Assembly (NCBI RefSeq): GCF_020360975.1
Contig: NW_025408668.1
Span: forward strand, 3,038,001 to 3,102,000
DNA: 64,000 nt
From: Hirsutella rhossiliensis
Lineage: Eukaryota; Ascomycota; Sordariomycetes; Hypocreales; Ophiocordycipitaceae
Direction: 5' to 3'
Below, one piece after another: positions 47,012 through 58,608 of this stretch. Below the pieces are notes generated by a model. The model was not told the origin of the DNA. It saw only the letters and a program-made list of their open reading frames with translations, and did not search any database. The position numbers and the translations under genes are program-made. The first letter of the stretch is position 1. Each line of letters opens with the position of its first letter.

Positions 47012-48829
47012 ATGAGGTGGGCGGAAACCAAGGAAAAGCTCCGCCAGCATGGTCGCGACGACGAGTCTCAGCCATCGGCCGGCGACCATGACCTCGAGGT
47101 CAGCGTCTCGATGGACGAGGACACCGATGCGCGGCCGCCGACCAAAAAAGAAACAAAGAGGCTGCTGCGGAAAATCGACCGCAACCTCATTCCGCTCATC
47201 TGCGTCTTGTACCTGATTTCGGTCCTCGACCGCGCCAACTTGGGCCATGCCAGGAGGATGGGGCTCGGCGACGACTTGCATTTGGTGGGCAAGCACGACT
47301 TTAACGTGAGTAGCCATTGTCACTTGAATCCTTGCTTCAATGGGTGGTCTGAGGCCAGCGTTTGGTTAATGTCGACGAAGTTTAGATTGCAAAATCAATC
47401 TTCTTTCCATTTTTCCTCATTGTCCAGATCCCGTCCAACCTCCTCCTGCAGCGAGTTCGTCCGTCTCTCTGGATTCCGTCGCTCATGATCGGCTGGTCGG
47501 CCGTAACCATTTTCCTCGGCCTCGTCAAGAACCTTGCCGGCCTGCTGGCCCTACGGTGCTTACTGGGCATTGTCGAAGGCGGCGTCTTTCCGGGCTTCGT
47601 CCTTTAGTAAGATTCCTCTGTTGTGTTCCCGAGGGTCACCTTCAGACTCAACTAACGGCCGTCACAGTCTGACGAAATGGTATCAACGCGACGAGTACGG
47701 ATACAGAATATCCCTCTTTTACTCGCCTGCCATCCTGAGCGGCTCGCTCAACGGCTTCCTCGGCAAAGCCATCACTGGCATAGGCGACATGTACAGCTGG
47801 CCCTGGGTATTTTTCATCGAGGGGATTGTATCACTCGTCGTCTGTAAGGGTTCCTCTTTTCATTTGTCTTTTTGAATCAAACTCTGACGGACCACAGCCG
47901 GGTTTGCCTTTCTGCTGATGCACGACTGGCCGTGCACCGCCAAGTTCCTCAAGCCGGCGGAGAAACAAGTCGTCCTGCGCCGGCTGCACGATGACGCCAG
48001 CCATCTCTCGGACCGCATCGATGCCAAGTTTGTGAAGCAGGCGCTCCTGGACTGGAAGATTTGGGTACACATGGCCATGACGGTGGGCGTCACGGTTCCC
48101 CTTTACTCCATGGACGAGTTTTTGCCCGTCATCATCGAGGACCTCGGGTATCACGGCAACCGCGAGCTCTTGATGGCCCTGCCGCAGCAGCTTGCTGCCG
48201 CTCTGGCAACCATTGGCGTGGGCATCGCGGCCGACCGGTGCCGGCAACGGGGCGTTTTTACCATAGGACTCTGCGTGACGGCGTACGTGCCCCTGGTGTT
48301 GATTCTTTGCTCCGATGGTTGCTGAGAAGACAACAGAATGACTGGATTCGTCATGCTCGGCGTCTCGGAGAACCACGTCGTCAAGTACCTGGCGTGCTTT
48401 CTCGTCGCCATGGGTATCCATCCCATCGTCCCGCAAGACGTCGGGTGGAACGCCAACAACATTGGCGGCTCGACCAAGCGCGCCGTCGGCATTGCCATGC
48501 ACTTTGGCTTTGTAAGTCTCGTCCAGTTCAGACAACGGGGCGTACCTTTGCATCTGATACTGGCCCCCTGGCAGGGCAATCTGGGCGGCGCCGTCGCCGC
48601 CTTTGTCATTCGCGAAGACAATGCGCGCCGGTTCATCTCGGGTCACGGCATCCTGTTTCTCACGACGGCTGTCAGCTGCATGCTGGCCACCTTTATGACG
48701 TGGTACCTGCGGAGGGAGAATGCGCGGCGAGACCGCGTGTACAAGCGCCGGGAGCTATACACTACCGAAGAGATGCTGGCCGAGTCGGACCTGGGCGACG
48801 AAGCCACCTTTTTTAGGTACTACTTTTGA
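47012..48829 (+). CDS. MFS transporter, Dal5/allantoate permease (anion:cation symporter) type
   Basis: Exons 47012-47305, 47386-47606, 47668-47843, 47898-48282, 48337-48511 and 48575-48829; five introns of 54-80 bp, all GT-AG; 501 aa. After a hydrophilic N-terminus comes the family block LLRKIDRNLIPLICVLYLIS, VLDRANLGHAR, then FFPFFLIVQIPSNLLLQRVR and LLGIVEGGVFPGFV; PWVFFIEGIVSLVV follows, and the second half has GWNANNIGGSTKRAVG. Twelve hydrophobic segments fit a plasma-membrane proton symporter for organic anions, vitamins or ureides; the substrate is not predictable. The start at 47012 is the first ATG of the frame. The gene sits at the right edge of the accessory pocket between two repeat copies. 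Confidence 0.9.
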
Positions 48830-48908
48830 GATGAGCATTCTGGCGATGAATTGGACTAATTCGTGTCTGTCGCGTTCAAATGTATACCATTTGTTAAGGA
48901 AGAATAGG

Positions 48909-49141
48909 CATAAGATGCCAGAGTCGTGCCTAGTAGACCTAATAATTATGCATAAGAGAGCCTGCCTAACTAATATAACTCCCCTAACCTAAGGACATAG
49001 CTAGCCAAAAGATGACATTGAGATGTTCCTATACCTGAGTCAGGCCTGCATGATGTCCTTGGGCTAGGGGAGTCATGTTGGTCAGGCAGGCTTCCTTGTG
49101 CATGATTATTGGGTCCACTGGGCATGACTGTGGCCTCTTAT
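48909..49141. repeat. Inverted-repeat element, less RIP-mutated copy
   Basis: The left arm (about 48909-48997) is the reverse complement, with many C/T and G/A changes, of the right arm (about 49046-49141). Both arms read through the shared blocks ATAATTATGCATAAG / ATAATCATGCACAAG and ACTCCCCTAACCTAAGGACAT / ACTCCCCTAGCCCAAGGACAT. A spacer of about 50 bp separates them. The spacer plus right arm recur at 44927-45053. Size (about 235 bp) and symmetry resemble a MITE or a nested solo fragment; no target-site duplication was found. Confidence 0.7.
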
Positions 49142-49778
49142 GCCCCCTCTCCTCAACACCTCTCAACCACCCAAGATCCCGGGCTACATTCAGAATGGCC
49201 AATCCACACATCGACGGCCTCATCACCTGTTGCTACAGTTCCAGTAGGTCAGTTGCACTACAACGGGCGGTCGTTTGGCGTAGTCGTTGTAGCTAGGCGG
49301 AACGACGAAGAGCTGTTGTTGCGCTTTCAGGCAGCGTTCGAAACCGCGTCGAAGCCCCGTCCATTGCCTCATCTCCCAATTTAAGGATTGCTGTCAATAA
49401 CTAGCCCGGTTCATATAGTAGATGGCGCTTCTATTTCATACGTAATAGCAATTAGGAAAAAGTTATAGTGAGTTAGGAGCTTAAGAGTGCGTTAGGGCTC
49501 TCTAGAGTAAATAAGCGCGAAATGAAAATAACGTTAATTAGAAAGACGTTTGAATTTCTTCTTGGCCATGCTATAATTAGGGTTGGCGTATAATAGCTGC
49601 TAGAACCAACAGCGAGGGACGGGGTGGCAGTGCGGCTAAAAGAACACAGGGGTTAGCGTAGTCAACATCTGCTCGAGACACGTGACCGCACCCCTTCTCA
49701 AGATTTCGGAAGCCGCAGCATCACTCCAAGAGCGAGGCCCGAACCCATCGCGGAAAGCCCCCCGTCCTCCCATCCACC
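49142..49778. other. Gene-free interval, AT-rich in part
   Basis: About 49390-49620 is AT-rich with few CA/TG pairs, consistent with a small RIPped remnant. The last 150 bp is the uS12m promoter. Confidence 0.4.
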
Positions 49779-50425
49779 ATGGCCGGCACGATACTGCGGC
49801 ACCTCCTCTGGCCCGCCCCTCTCGCGAGGCGGCCGCTCCTCACCGCCGCCTCCCGCCACGCCAGCACAGCGCCAGCCTCCTCGCCCTTCGCCTCCTCGAC
49901 CTCCTCGACCCATGGCCGTCTCGCTCTCGCGCCCTCCCTCCAGCAATCCGCCGCCTTCTCGACAACAGCCCCCCGCGCGGCGACCATCAATCAGGTCCTC
50001 CGCGGCGCGCGCAAGGGCAAGCGCGCGCGCCACGCCGTCTCGCCCGCCCTCGCAAACATACACTGCCCGGCCCTCAAGGGCGTCTGCCTGCGCGTCGGCG
50101 TCGTCCGCCCCAAGAAGCCAAACTCGGGCGAGCGCAAGACGGCCCGTGTCAAGCTCTCCACCGGCGCCGTCGTCTCCGCCTACATCCCCGGCGAGGGCCA
50201 CAATATCCAGCAGCACAGCGTCGTCCTCGTCCGCGGCGGCAGGGCCCAGGACTGTCCCGGGGTGCGCTACCATCTCGTTCGCGGCGCCTTGGACTTGGTG
50301 TGTTTTACCTCTCCAATCACCTGGAGCCAAAACTAATTGCCGCTCTGCAGGGAGGGGTGGCCAACCGAACGTCGAGTCGAAGCAAGTACGGCACCAAGAA
50401 GCCCAAGAAGGCCACCGTCGGCTGA
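49779..50425 (+). CDS. MRPS12: Mitochondrial small ribosomal subunit protein uS12m
   Basis: Exons 49779-50297 and 50351-50425; intron 53 bp (GTGTGT...CAG); 197 aa. A component of the decoding centre of the mitochondrial 30S-like subunit. The first 68 residues form an Arg/Ser/Ala-rich presequence. The mature part starts [14 protein letters not shown] and carries the hallmark loop [19 protein letters not shown], then [20 protein letters not shown], with [20 protein letters not shown] across the splice joint. The C-terminal exon ends [11 protein letters not shown], as in bacterial S12. Confidence 0.95.
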
Positions 50426-50844
50426 GCTTGGCCTCGTCCTCGAGCACCCAGCCGACTTGGCGTCCGGAAATGGCTTGATTACACTCAGTCTACACACGGC
50501 CCGGGCCCCAGACAATCAACGAGAAAAATATCCCGAGACAGGGCCAACGGAAACAGAAACTCAATGGCTCGCGGCTTTTATAGCTTTATTTTATGTACAT
50601 GAGCCCAAAACAACTCGTCTCTAGCCTTTGAGAGGCAAACTCAGATAGACGCCGTTCCTCCCGCAATGCCAAATTTCATATGCCGTGATACCTTCATGCC
50701 TGCCAGGGCTCGTCCGACTCAACAGCAAAGACCTTGAAAACTCCTTTCCCAACGTGACTGCACGCAGAGGCGAGAGCGCCGATGAAAGCATGTCATCACA
50801 TCGGCCCTCATGCCATGGCCCTCGATGAGAGCACGAGCCACCCA
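50426..50844. other. 3' flanks of convergent uS12m and KTR genes
   Basis: No coding content or motif recognised. Confidence 0.4.
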
Positions 50845-52352
50845 TCATTGCTGGTTTTCGTAACTCTCGGGCTTCTCCATGTCATTAATGTCAAAGTACT
50901 TGGAAGTGCCTGTGTAAGCGGTTAGCCAGTGTTAATGCAACCAGTTTCGGAAACACAAGGGGATAGAAATTCGGCAGGGGGGGGGGATAAGTACAGGAAT
51001 ATCCCTTCCAGTCAAAATTGTCATTGGGGTTACAATGGCAGCGGAGGGCCAGCCGCGTCTTCTCGCCAGTCGGACAGTGGGTAAAGGGAATATGCCAGTA
51101 GGCAATGTCGTTGAAGAAGTGAATCTCGCTCCTGTTAAGCAGGATGCCGGCAGCAATGGAGTGCACTGGAGCGTCGCCCCAGCGCTCGTAGAAAAAGCCC
51201 CCGTCACGGTCAAGCGAGTCAAAAAAGTCGAGGTAGGCTTGGCTCCGCAACCAGTTGAGGTCGCCAATCTCAAAGTTGGACCACTGTGCCCCAGGGTTAG
51301 TCATTTCCAGGCATGCGTGGGTGAGCCCAAGACTTACAAAGTGACAGTTGTTGTACGTGTCGCCGCCGTCGTCGCTGAGGAAGCCCATCGAGTTGTCGGC
51401 CGCAATGTGCTCCGGGTGGTTCGTCATAAACTTCTTGGTGCTGTCCCAGAGCGTCTTGATGGTCTCGACGTACTCGTAGAGGCTGAGGACGAAGCTGTAC
51501 TTTTTCCCGCCCTCGGCCATGAGGCGGAAGGGGTCGTAGTGAAGGTCGCAAAAGAGCTCGATCGAGGGCTCGACGCGCCAGTAATAGTCGTAGTTCATCA
51601 TCAATGGCTGGCGGAAAAAGAAGCCGGATTCGAAGCGGCACATGTGCCGGTAGCTGACCGAGTCGCCGTAGATGATCCTGCGCTCAGCCATGTCCTCGCG
51701 CACCTTCTTGGCCTTGTCCTGGTCGATCCACTCGGGAAACGACCAGTGCTCGGCGGGGATCTGTCCGTAGTGCGCCTTGCCCGAGACGAGCGAATTCGTC
51801 ACCTTTTTGAACGTGGCGTCAAAGGGCTTGTCGTTGAGGAAGACCCAGTCGTAGTTGTACCGGCGGTTGAAGCGATCCTCGACCTGGCGAATCGAGCGAG
51901 CAATGTCCCAGACGTCGCTGTTGCGGGCGAGGGTGACAAAAGTGGCGTTCACGCGGGGGCCGGGCGCCGTGCCGACCAGATCGTTGTCCCAGAGGGGATC
52001 ATCGGGGCTCACGGCCAACGGGAACTCCTTGGCATTGACGACCGGAGGCTTGTTGGTGGTGAAGATTTCGCCATCCTCGGTGTCCCCGGGCGGTGGCCGC
52101 GACGGCGTGTGGGCGCTCGACTCGCGGTTCGTCGGTGGCTGCTGGGCGCCTGTGCGAGCAGTGTCGACCCGATGGGTGGTGCCGCCGCGGGTGGTGACGG
52201 CCTGGTACTTTGAGTGGGAGACGTAGTAGAAGATGGTGAGGGTCTGCTGTCGACGTTAGTGGCACGGCTCAAGCGAGGAGCATCATCTGTGGACGCACAA
52301 AGATGGCGATGGCGATGTAGCGCACGTATCGCGCGTTACCGCCAACCATCAT
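50845..52352 (-). CDS. Alpha-1,2-mannosyltransferase, KTR/KRE2 family (GT15)
   Basis: Exons 52352-52299, 52246-51338, 51283-50995 and 50909-50845; introns of 52, 54 and 85 bp; 438 aa. A type II Golgi membrane enzyme that adds mannose to O- and N-glycans. The short cytosolic start [18 protein letters not shown] continues after intron 1 as [15 protein letters not shown], together a signal anchor, followed by a Pro/Thr stem. The catalytic domain has [75 protein letters not shown] and [10 protein letters not shown]. The 54-bp intron 2 is in frame without stops. The start could also be the adjacent ATG at 52349. Intron 3 carries a 10-G run (50977-50986). Confidence 0.94.
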
Positions 52353-55300
52353 GAGGGACAACAGTTGTCGATGACGGCGTCGAGAGGGCAGACGAGAAGG
52401 GCGGCTGGATTTGGCTGCGAGGCTGTCGGGGACCAAGAGTGGGAGCTCGTGTCAGGGGCAAGATACGAGTCGAGCGTCGCATGCGTGGCAGACGGCTAAA
52501 GCAGACGGAGGTTCGATGGAGGAGATGTCGGCGCATGGAAGGTGAAGTGATGGCGAGTCTAGACAATCATGGCTCTCAGCGGTCAGAGGAGACGGCGGAG
52601 GAGGCGGGAACCAGTCGCCGGGGCGCTAGTGAGGAAAGGGCTGGAGGAGGATGAAGAGGGAGAGATGCGGATATTCGGTAACGGGAGGGACGAGAGAGAA
52701 GGGGAGATCAGCGGTGTTGTGTCTGGGGTTTGAGATAGAAGGTACCTGGACGTTGGAGCAGCCCGTCCGTGTGGCACCTTGGTACGTTGAGCGGGTATCT
52801 GGAGCTTGTGCCAATTCCCGGCGGGTCACCTCCAGGGAATCTTTCCAGATGCTTCAGGTGCCTGGTTGGGGCAGCTCTAGCGGACTGCAGGGCAAGGTAA
52901 ACTGGATGGCTTCGACAGAGTACTTTAGGTAAGGCATATACTCTAGGTACCTTGTTCAGTATTACTACCTAAGGTAGTTAGCAGCTCCCCGCCCGTTTCA
53001 TGCGTACGCGGTCGCAAAAAGAAGTGATGAGAAAAGTCGGCGTTCGTCAGCCACTAACTTAGTGCAGCCCTTGCGCCCCGCCTGTAGCACCTCTTGATAC
53101 CTTGTTTGGGAAGGCAAACTGGGGAAACGTGATGGAGCCGGCCCCCTGGTTGGACTCGGTGCCGCGGATGGGTTTCATGGACAAAACATCTGCCCCAATG
53201 GGTAGTTGATAGATAGTGGACAGTGGAGTTTTCTGCAGTGGACAGGTCTGCGCTTATTACGTGCCGGTCCCGCGGATGTGTTGCCCTGTATCCTATCGCC
53301 TGGGCGACGACGGCAGAGAAGCGTGCCAAGATACTGTACTGTACATGCCCCGGCTTCTGTTTAGGCCAGTGGCGGTTGCAGGAATGTTGTGCCTCAGCAG
53401 TCAGGCCAGGCTTGCATCGGCACAGCGCAGTATCCCCTCGTACCCGGTACCTCGAGCCAAGACACAATCTTCGTATCTCTGGCTTCGCTTAGCCGCCCCC
53501 TTTTTAACCGCTCACTTCTCACCTGTACGCTTTGCCTCGTGTGTGCACGACAACAGTGCCGTTCGACCTTGCCCTTCGTATCCGGATCCTCGGCCACGGC
53601 CCTTGAGCAGATGCTGTGCATGCCACCGGCCAACGGGGATAAATACCTCGAGGCAACCGTGGCAGCCGGACATGACGATGGATTTCTCTGCAGCTGTGTC
53701 CAAAGAAAAGCCTTGCCCCACTGGCCGCCCATTTTGCGGATCTCGGCGGCTGAACCCGGCAGGAGCTTATTGAAACGACAGACGGCGAGAGACGGCGGCT
53801 TAATTAATTAATTATCACGGCAACTTGTTTGGACGCACCACACTTGGGAGTTGCAGCAGGATGCTATCACGGCCCCAACAAAACCCCTGTGGACCCCTGT
53901 GGAGAGCCAAATGCGCAGCCGTCTTGACTTGAGTTGCCTTGCGGCGTGGCGCTTCTCCAGCCGATGGCCAGTCAGATGTGTAACAAGCAGCAGGTAGACA
54001 AGGGACGCGCGGCTGGCGTCGACCACCTAGTTTAGTCCGTCGTGGATCTCGTGGCATGGTGACGAATCGTGCCCTAATTAGCGCTCCTCGTCCGCGCCCC
54101 TGTGGTTATTCCCGCGTGCCAAGGCATGCGAGGCTCCATCCAGCCGTCCAACGTCGCATTTCCTCTGCACTGCTTGCCTATCCATTCGCCCTCTTTGTGC
54201 TGCATTTCAAGCCTCTAGTGCAACCGACGATAGGGGCTGAGGTGATGGAGTCCGGTGTGTCTTGAAAGCCTAGACGGGTGCGACAATCGCCAGAGGCTCG
54301 GCTACCCGCCTCGCAATTCGGGGCAAAGACAGCGAGAGACAAATGGCCACCATGGAGATGCATTGATAGAATCCGTCCGCCAATTAGTCCCTAGCCCGCG
54401 CACGGCTTGCAACGTGGACCGGGACGCCGCCATTGACACGAATCCTTTGTCCAAGTACGGCCCAGTTTTGGTCGAGTCTCAAGAAACCAGTCCGGGCGCA
54501 GGCCCCGTGAGCGCCGTTGCTGCTTCCGCCGCCTGTCTAGATCTGCAACAAAACACCGCAAAACACCGTCGAGCCATCACCACCGCGGGTGTAAATCTCA
54601 CCGGCCGCACCCCGCTGCATGCATTGCCCAAGCCTCGAGGCCAAATGCGAGCGCTGCGACTCCCGAGCCGCGTGTAGCAGCGCAGGTCGTCGATGGGCCA
54701 GCTCTTTCTCCGATTCCTCGCGCGCTCGGTCAAGATTCCTTCCACGCCGGCGTCGTTGAGCAACAGTCGAGCTCAAGGCCCAGAGTCAGGCATCCACGCC
54801 AGATGCATCTTGGGCTCGGCGAGTGCCTTGGCAATCCTGGCTGCTCTGTCGGATCGACGAGGACATTTTATTGCCCAGTCAAGCGTGCGCGTAGGCTTCG
54901 TACGGGTGGTATGGCCAATTGATTACGTATGTATTACTCTGTACTCCGTAGGCCGTTGAAGGAGGGACAATCACGTGACTCGAGGTGGGGACGCGAGGGA
55001 TCATTCTCAGGAGCACAATCGTCAAGTCCTCCGTCTCCAGCATAGTCAGATCAGCAGCTCGCCGTTCCTCCCCGGCCGCCTGCCCCTTCTACCCCGGCCC
55101 TGCTTTGCTTCCTTTCCTGTCTCTTGACTCTGGCGGTTCTTGGATTTGCCCGTTGCCGTCACGCTCTTCGCCCGACGTCGGCTTCGTCTTTTGCCAACTC
55201 CGCCCTCGTCTGCAAAGACACCATGTCAGATTTGTGTGCTCTTGCCTCTCCCGCGAATTGCTCATTCTTTTAGTGGTAAGTCGCCATTCTCTACCTCGGA

Positions 55301-55595
55301 GCTCTCCTGCGCTTGACACCAGTCGGGATGCTGTGAGTTTGTGTTTGCGCGGATCATCATGTCTCCTCACTGGTCGTCTTGCGAAGCGCGGGACCAAGCT
55401 TGCAATTCGCGACTCTGAAAGCGCACAACCGTGCTCTTTCTTGTCGCACCGCCCCTACGCATCCTGCCTGGACCAATGCTCTGCGTGATCTACCTCACAC
55501 ACGCCTCCAGTCGGCGCACACTAACCCCGAGATATAGTGCCACGAAAAAAAAAACTTATTGTTCTCCTCAGCCTTCACAAAAACGACTTGGCACA
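52353..55595. other. 3.2-kb gene-free interval between divergent KTR and PAT1 genes
   Basis: No frame here has conserved features. A TACTGTACTGTACA site lies at 53332-53345 and a TTAATTAATTAATTA run at about 53799-53813. The right end (about 55000-55595) is CT-rich and probably the PAT1 leader, perhaps with a leader intron starting near GGTAAGTCGCC at 55275. Confidence 0.5.
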
Positions 55596-58133
55596 ATGTC
55601 CTTCTTCGGCTTCGATGCCACTGGCCGCCACAACACGGCGGCTCCTGGCTTCTCTCAGGCCCAAGATCCCTTTGCCGGCCTCTCTAGTCGCGATGATGCC
55701 GGCGACGATGCCCTCGACTTTGAAGACACCTATGATGGTCTCGGCGACCAGCTCGACGACACCGAAGATGCCTTCAACGACGACACGTTTGGCGGCGATG
55801 CCTCTGGCACGGGCAAGGTCGGCAAGGACTTCGACTTCTTCGGCCAGACTGCCAAGGTAGCCGATGCTATCGAGGAGGAGCATCTTCGCTTCAACCGACA
55901 GCAGCCGGCCCCAAGATCCAGCATTGCCCGAACTCAACCCCTAGAATTGCCCGCAGAACTGGCCGCTCAATATCAATACTCGGGTTCGCAACCTACAAGA
56001 CCGAATCGCACTGGATACGAGAAATACCGAGAAGCCGAGCCGATGCCTGATTTGCACGTCGACCAAAGCATCTGGGGCATTGGCTCCTCCAAAGCTGCAG
56101 TTCCTGCCACGACACAACAAGCTGCTCAGCCGCAGCCCCCGAGTAGTAGAAAGATCATGAGCCTTGAAGAAGTGGAAGCGGCCATGCGAGCCCAGTCCAA
56201 GCAGCCAACCCATGCGCCCACCCAGGAGCCTGCTCCGTACTCTACGGGACAGCCAGGCTACCCGAGCCAGCAGCAGCCGCCGCCGCCGCCGCAGTACCCT
56301 CAACAACACCACGGACAGGCGTATCCGGGACATGGACCCGCCGTCACCATCTTGCAGCGACCTCAGAGCCTACACGCAAAGCACCCCGTGTCCACGGACA
56401 AGTTCTCCGCACCCCCGGCACACCAGCATCAGCAGCAACAGCATCGCCAGCAGGCTCATCCTAGCCAGCCCATGCAAATTTTGCAGAACCCAAATCGCTT
56501 GCCTGGAGATGCCGACAGGCTGGGACTGCATGGTCATCGGCCAAGCCGATCTCATGGATCGGTGCCCAAGATGACGCAGATGCATGCTCATCCGCACATG
56601 ATGCAAATGTCAGAGGACGAAAAGGGTGCGTTTTTGGAGCAGGAAACGAAACGCGCCAAGCGCAACCACAAGATCTGGCTGTTGTCCAAGGATAATGGCT
56701 TGATGACGCCTCAGGACAAGAACTTCATCACCCGCATCCAGCTTCAGCAACTCGTCTCGGCCACTGGAAATCCAGTAGACAAGGGTGGTGATATGTCCCT
56801 CTCGGAGGACTTTTACTATAAAGTCTACAGCCACATTCGTGCTGGCCAACGCCAAAATCCCAGCCAACCCCTCAGCAACTTTGCCCAGACGTACCTGTTC
56901 CAGACGGGCACTCGCCACGGCGGTGCGCGGAGACACGGCAGACCGGCCGAGAACCATATACAGCGCATGGAGCAGCAGGTGCAGAGAGCCGTAGAGGCAG
57001 CCAAGAACAAGCCCAAGAATCCACAGCTCGTCATCGCCGGCAGCCTAGGGAAGATATCCTTCAGCAACGCCAAGACCCCGAAGCCGTTGCTCAACATCAA
57101 GCGCGCGGAGAGTGAAGCGCAGCGCCCAAGCACCGGCAAGAAGGCCCCGGAAAATGGGCTTGATCGCAAGAGGATTTTGCGAAATGTCGAAAAGGTCTAC
57201 GACACTTTAATGAAGATTGAGGACCACGCCCGCTTCATCCCTCCGCCCCTCAGCGGGCAACATGACCCGGAGTTGGAGGAGAAGCACAAGGAATGGGCCG
57301 TTGGTCTCGACGCCCTCAACGCGAAGCTCTGGGACGAACTCAAGGTGCACGAGCCGATTGGCCTGACGGTGCCGCACCCCTTCATTGCGTTTCTGTCTTG
57401 CGCCAAAGGCAAGAAGGCCATACCACGCATCTTCCCTCACCTCAGCTTTGAACAGCGCACCACGATTTTGACCATGATCATCTATCACCTTGACCAGTTG
57501 GATGTTATCCAAGGTGCCGTCGACGACAATGGCGAGACGAACCTCAACTCCAGGATGCGCGAGAACATTGAGCTGTTCATCTCCACCGTCATGCCGTCCC
57601 TGATGCAGTACTTCAACGACACGGGGCTCGATATTGTAGACGGGGTCCTGAATCTGATTGCCACGAAGCTAAACGTGGACCTCATTGCGCGCACGAGGAT
57701 CGGTGTCTCCATGCTCACGCTGATTCTCAGCCGGGCTGTGCTGCTGAAGCAGACTGGCGGAGGAAACACCGAGCAGTGGGACAAGTGGTCCGTCGCTCCT
57801 CTTCCCTTGCTCACCGCCTGGCCCCTTTTGCTAACTGCTCGCAGGGACCAAACCTTTGAGATTCTATTCAGTAAGCTCGAGCCGTCGCTGTCGACCATTT
57901 TCCCCGGCAGCGTCAACGCGGGCGTTGACGTGCACGTCTGGCAGCTGCTCGCCGCCATGGGTGTCAGCGCGACGCACGACCAGCAGACACGGCTTGTCCT
58001 TGCCGTCAAGGATAGGGTCCTCGATACTGTTGCGCTGTCCAAGACTCTACCGCCAGCCATGGCGACGGAGCGGCTTGGAAGCGTCAACCTGTTTATGCGC
58101 GCCATTGGCTTGGATGTGGAGCTGCTCCAGTGA
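55596..58133 (+). CDS. PAT1: mRNA decapping activator PAT1
   Basis: Exons 55596-57787 and 57845-58133; intron 57 bp (GTCCGT...CAG), in frame and stop-free; 826 aa. PAT1 links deadenylation to decapping, binding Dhh1, Lsm1-7 and Dcp2 in P-bodies. The N-terminus MSFFGFDATGRHNTAAPGFS with the acidic block around 40-70 (LDFEDTYDGLGDQLDDTEDA) and the segment DQSIWGIG are typical; then a Pro/Gln/His-rich linker, HIQRMEQQVQRAVEAAKNKP, SLGKISFSNAKTPKPLLNIK and the conserved helical C-terminal domain ending IGLDVELLQ. The true ATG is at 55596 (ACAATGTCC); upstream frame starts in the leader are ignored. Confidence 0.95.
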   Translation: MSFFGFDATGRHNTAAPGFSQAQDPFAGLSSRDDAGDDALDFEDTYDGLGDQLDDTEDAFNDDTFGGDASGTGKVGKDFDFFGQTAKVADAIEEEHLRFNRQQPAPRSSIARTQPLELPAELAAQYQYSGSQPTRPNRTGYEKYREAEPMPDLHVDQSIWGIGSSKAAVPATTQQAAQPQPPSSRKIMSLEEVEAAMRAQSKQPTHAPTQEPAPYSTGQPGYPSQQQPPPPPQYPQQHHGQAYPGHGPAVTILQRPQSLHAKHPVSTDKFSAPPAHQHQQQQHRQQAHPSQPMQILQNPNRLPGDADRLGLHGHRPSRSHGSVPKMTQMHAHPHMMQMSEDEKGAFLEQETKRAKRNHKIWLLSKDNGLMTPQDKNFITRIQLQQLVSATGNPVDKGGDMSLSEDFYYKVYSHIRAGQRQNPSQPLSNFAQTYLFQTGTRHGGARRHGRPAENHIQRMEQQVQRAVEAAKNKPKNPQLVIAGSLGKISFSNAKTPKPLLNIKRAESEAQRPSTGKKAPENGLDRKRILRNVEKVYDTLMKIEDHARFIPPPLSGQHDPELEEKHKEWAVGLDALNAKLWDELKVHEPIGLTVPHPFIAFLSCAKGKKAIPRIFPHLSFEQRTTILTMIIYHLDQLDVIQGAVDDNGETNLNSRMRENIELFISTVMPSLMQYFNDTGLDIVDGVLNLIATKLNVDLIARTRIGVSMLTLILSRAVLLKQTGGGNTEQWDKWSVAPLPLLTAWPLLLTARRDQTFEILFSKLEPSLSTIFPGSVNAGVDVHVWQLLAAMGVSATHDQQTRLVLAVKDRVLDTVALSKTLPPAMATERLGSVNLFMRAIGLDVELLQ

Positions 58134-58608
58134 CGACAGCCTTGGTCAAGGGGCCCGGTCGAAGAGCTGAAAACATGTGATGCTTACCGCGGGTTTCTGG
58201 GCTAATGGCTGCGAAATGGCATTGGGGACCCTACAGGTTGGAATTGTCATGTGCGAGGGCAGGCCGGTTCGTACGAAATTTCCTACCAGTTTTTGGGCGG
58301 AGAGGAGCAGTCGCATGTACAATCAGTGGGTGCTCAAGGCGAGAACGTTGCGCGGCCTGGTTTGATAATAGCACATCATGTCGCGGGCATTGATGGGAGC
58401 TGCTTTATATAGTCCTCAAAATAGCGTGGACTACTTGGCTGTCGATCAGGCGAAAAGGGAGCGCAGTTGCGAACTATCAAGAGGATACTTTGTTGCCCAT
58501 GATACGGTCTATCTGGACCATGTGCAATGATTCAGTGTTCCTCGCCACGCCAGGCGCCGTCCCATGCAAGTCATGACCATGTAAAAAGCAGAGCAGACTG
58601 GCGCACGA
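58134..58608. other. 3' flanks of convergent PAT1 and RPC37 genes
   Basis: No coding content recognised. Confidence 0.4.

Noticed and set aside
49191..49384. Short frame after the inverted repeat
   Set aside because: Fewer than 70 codons without motif support; probably repeat-derived.
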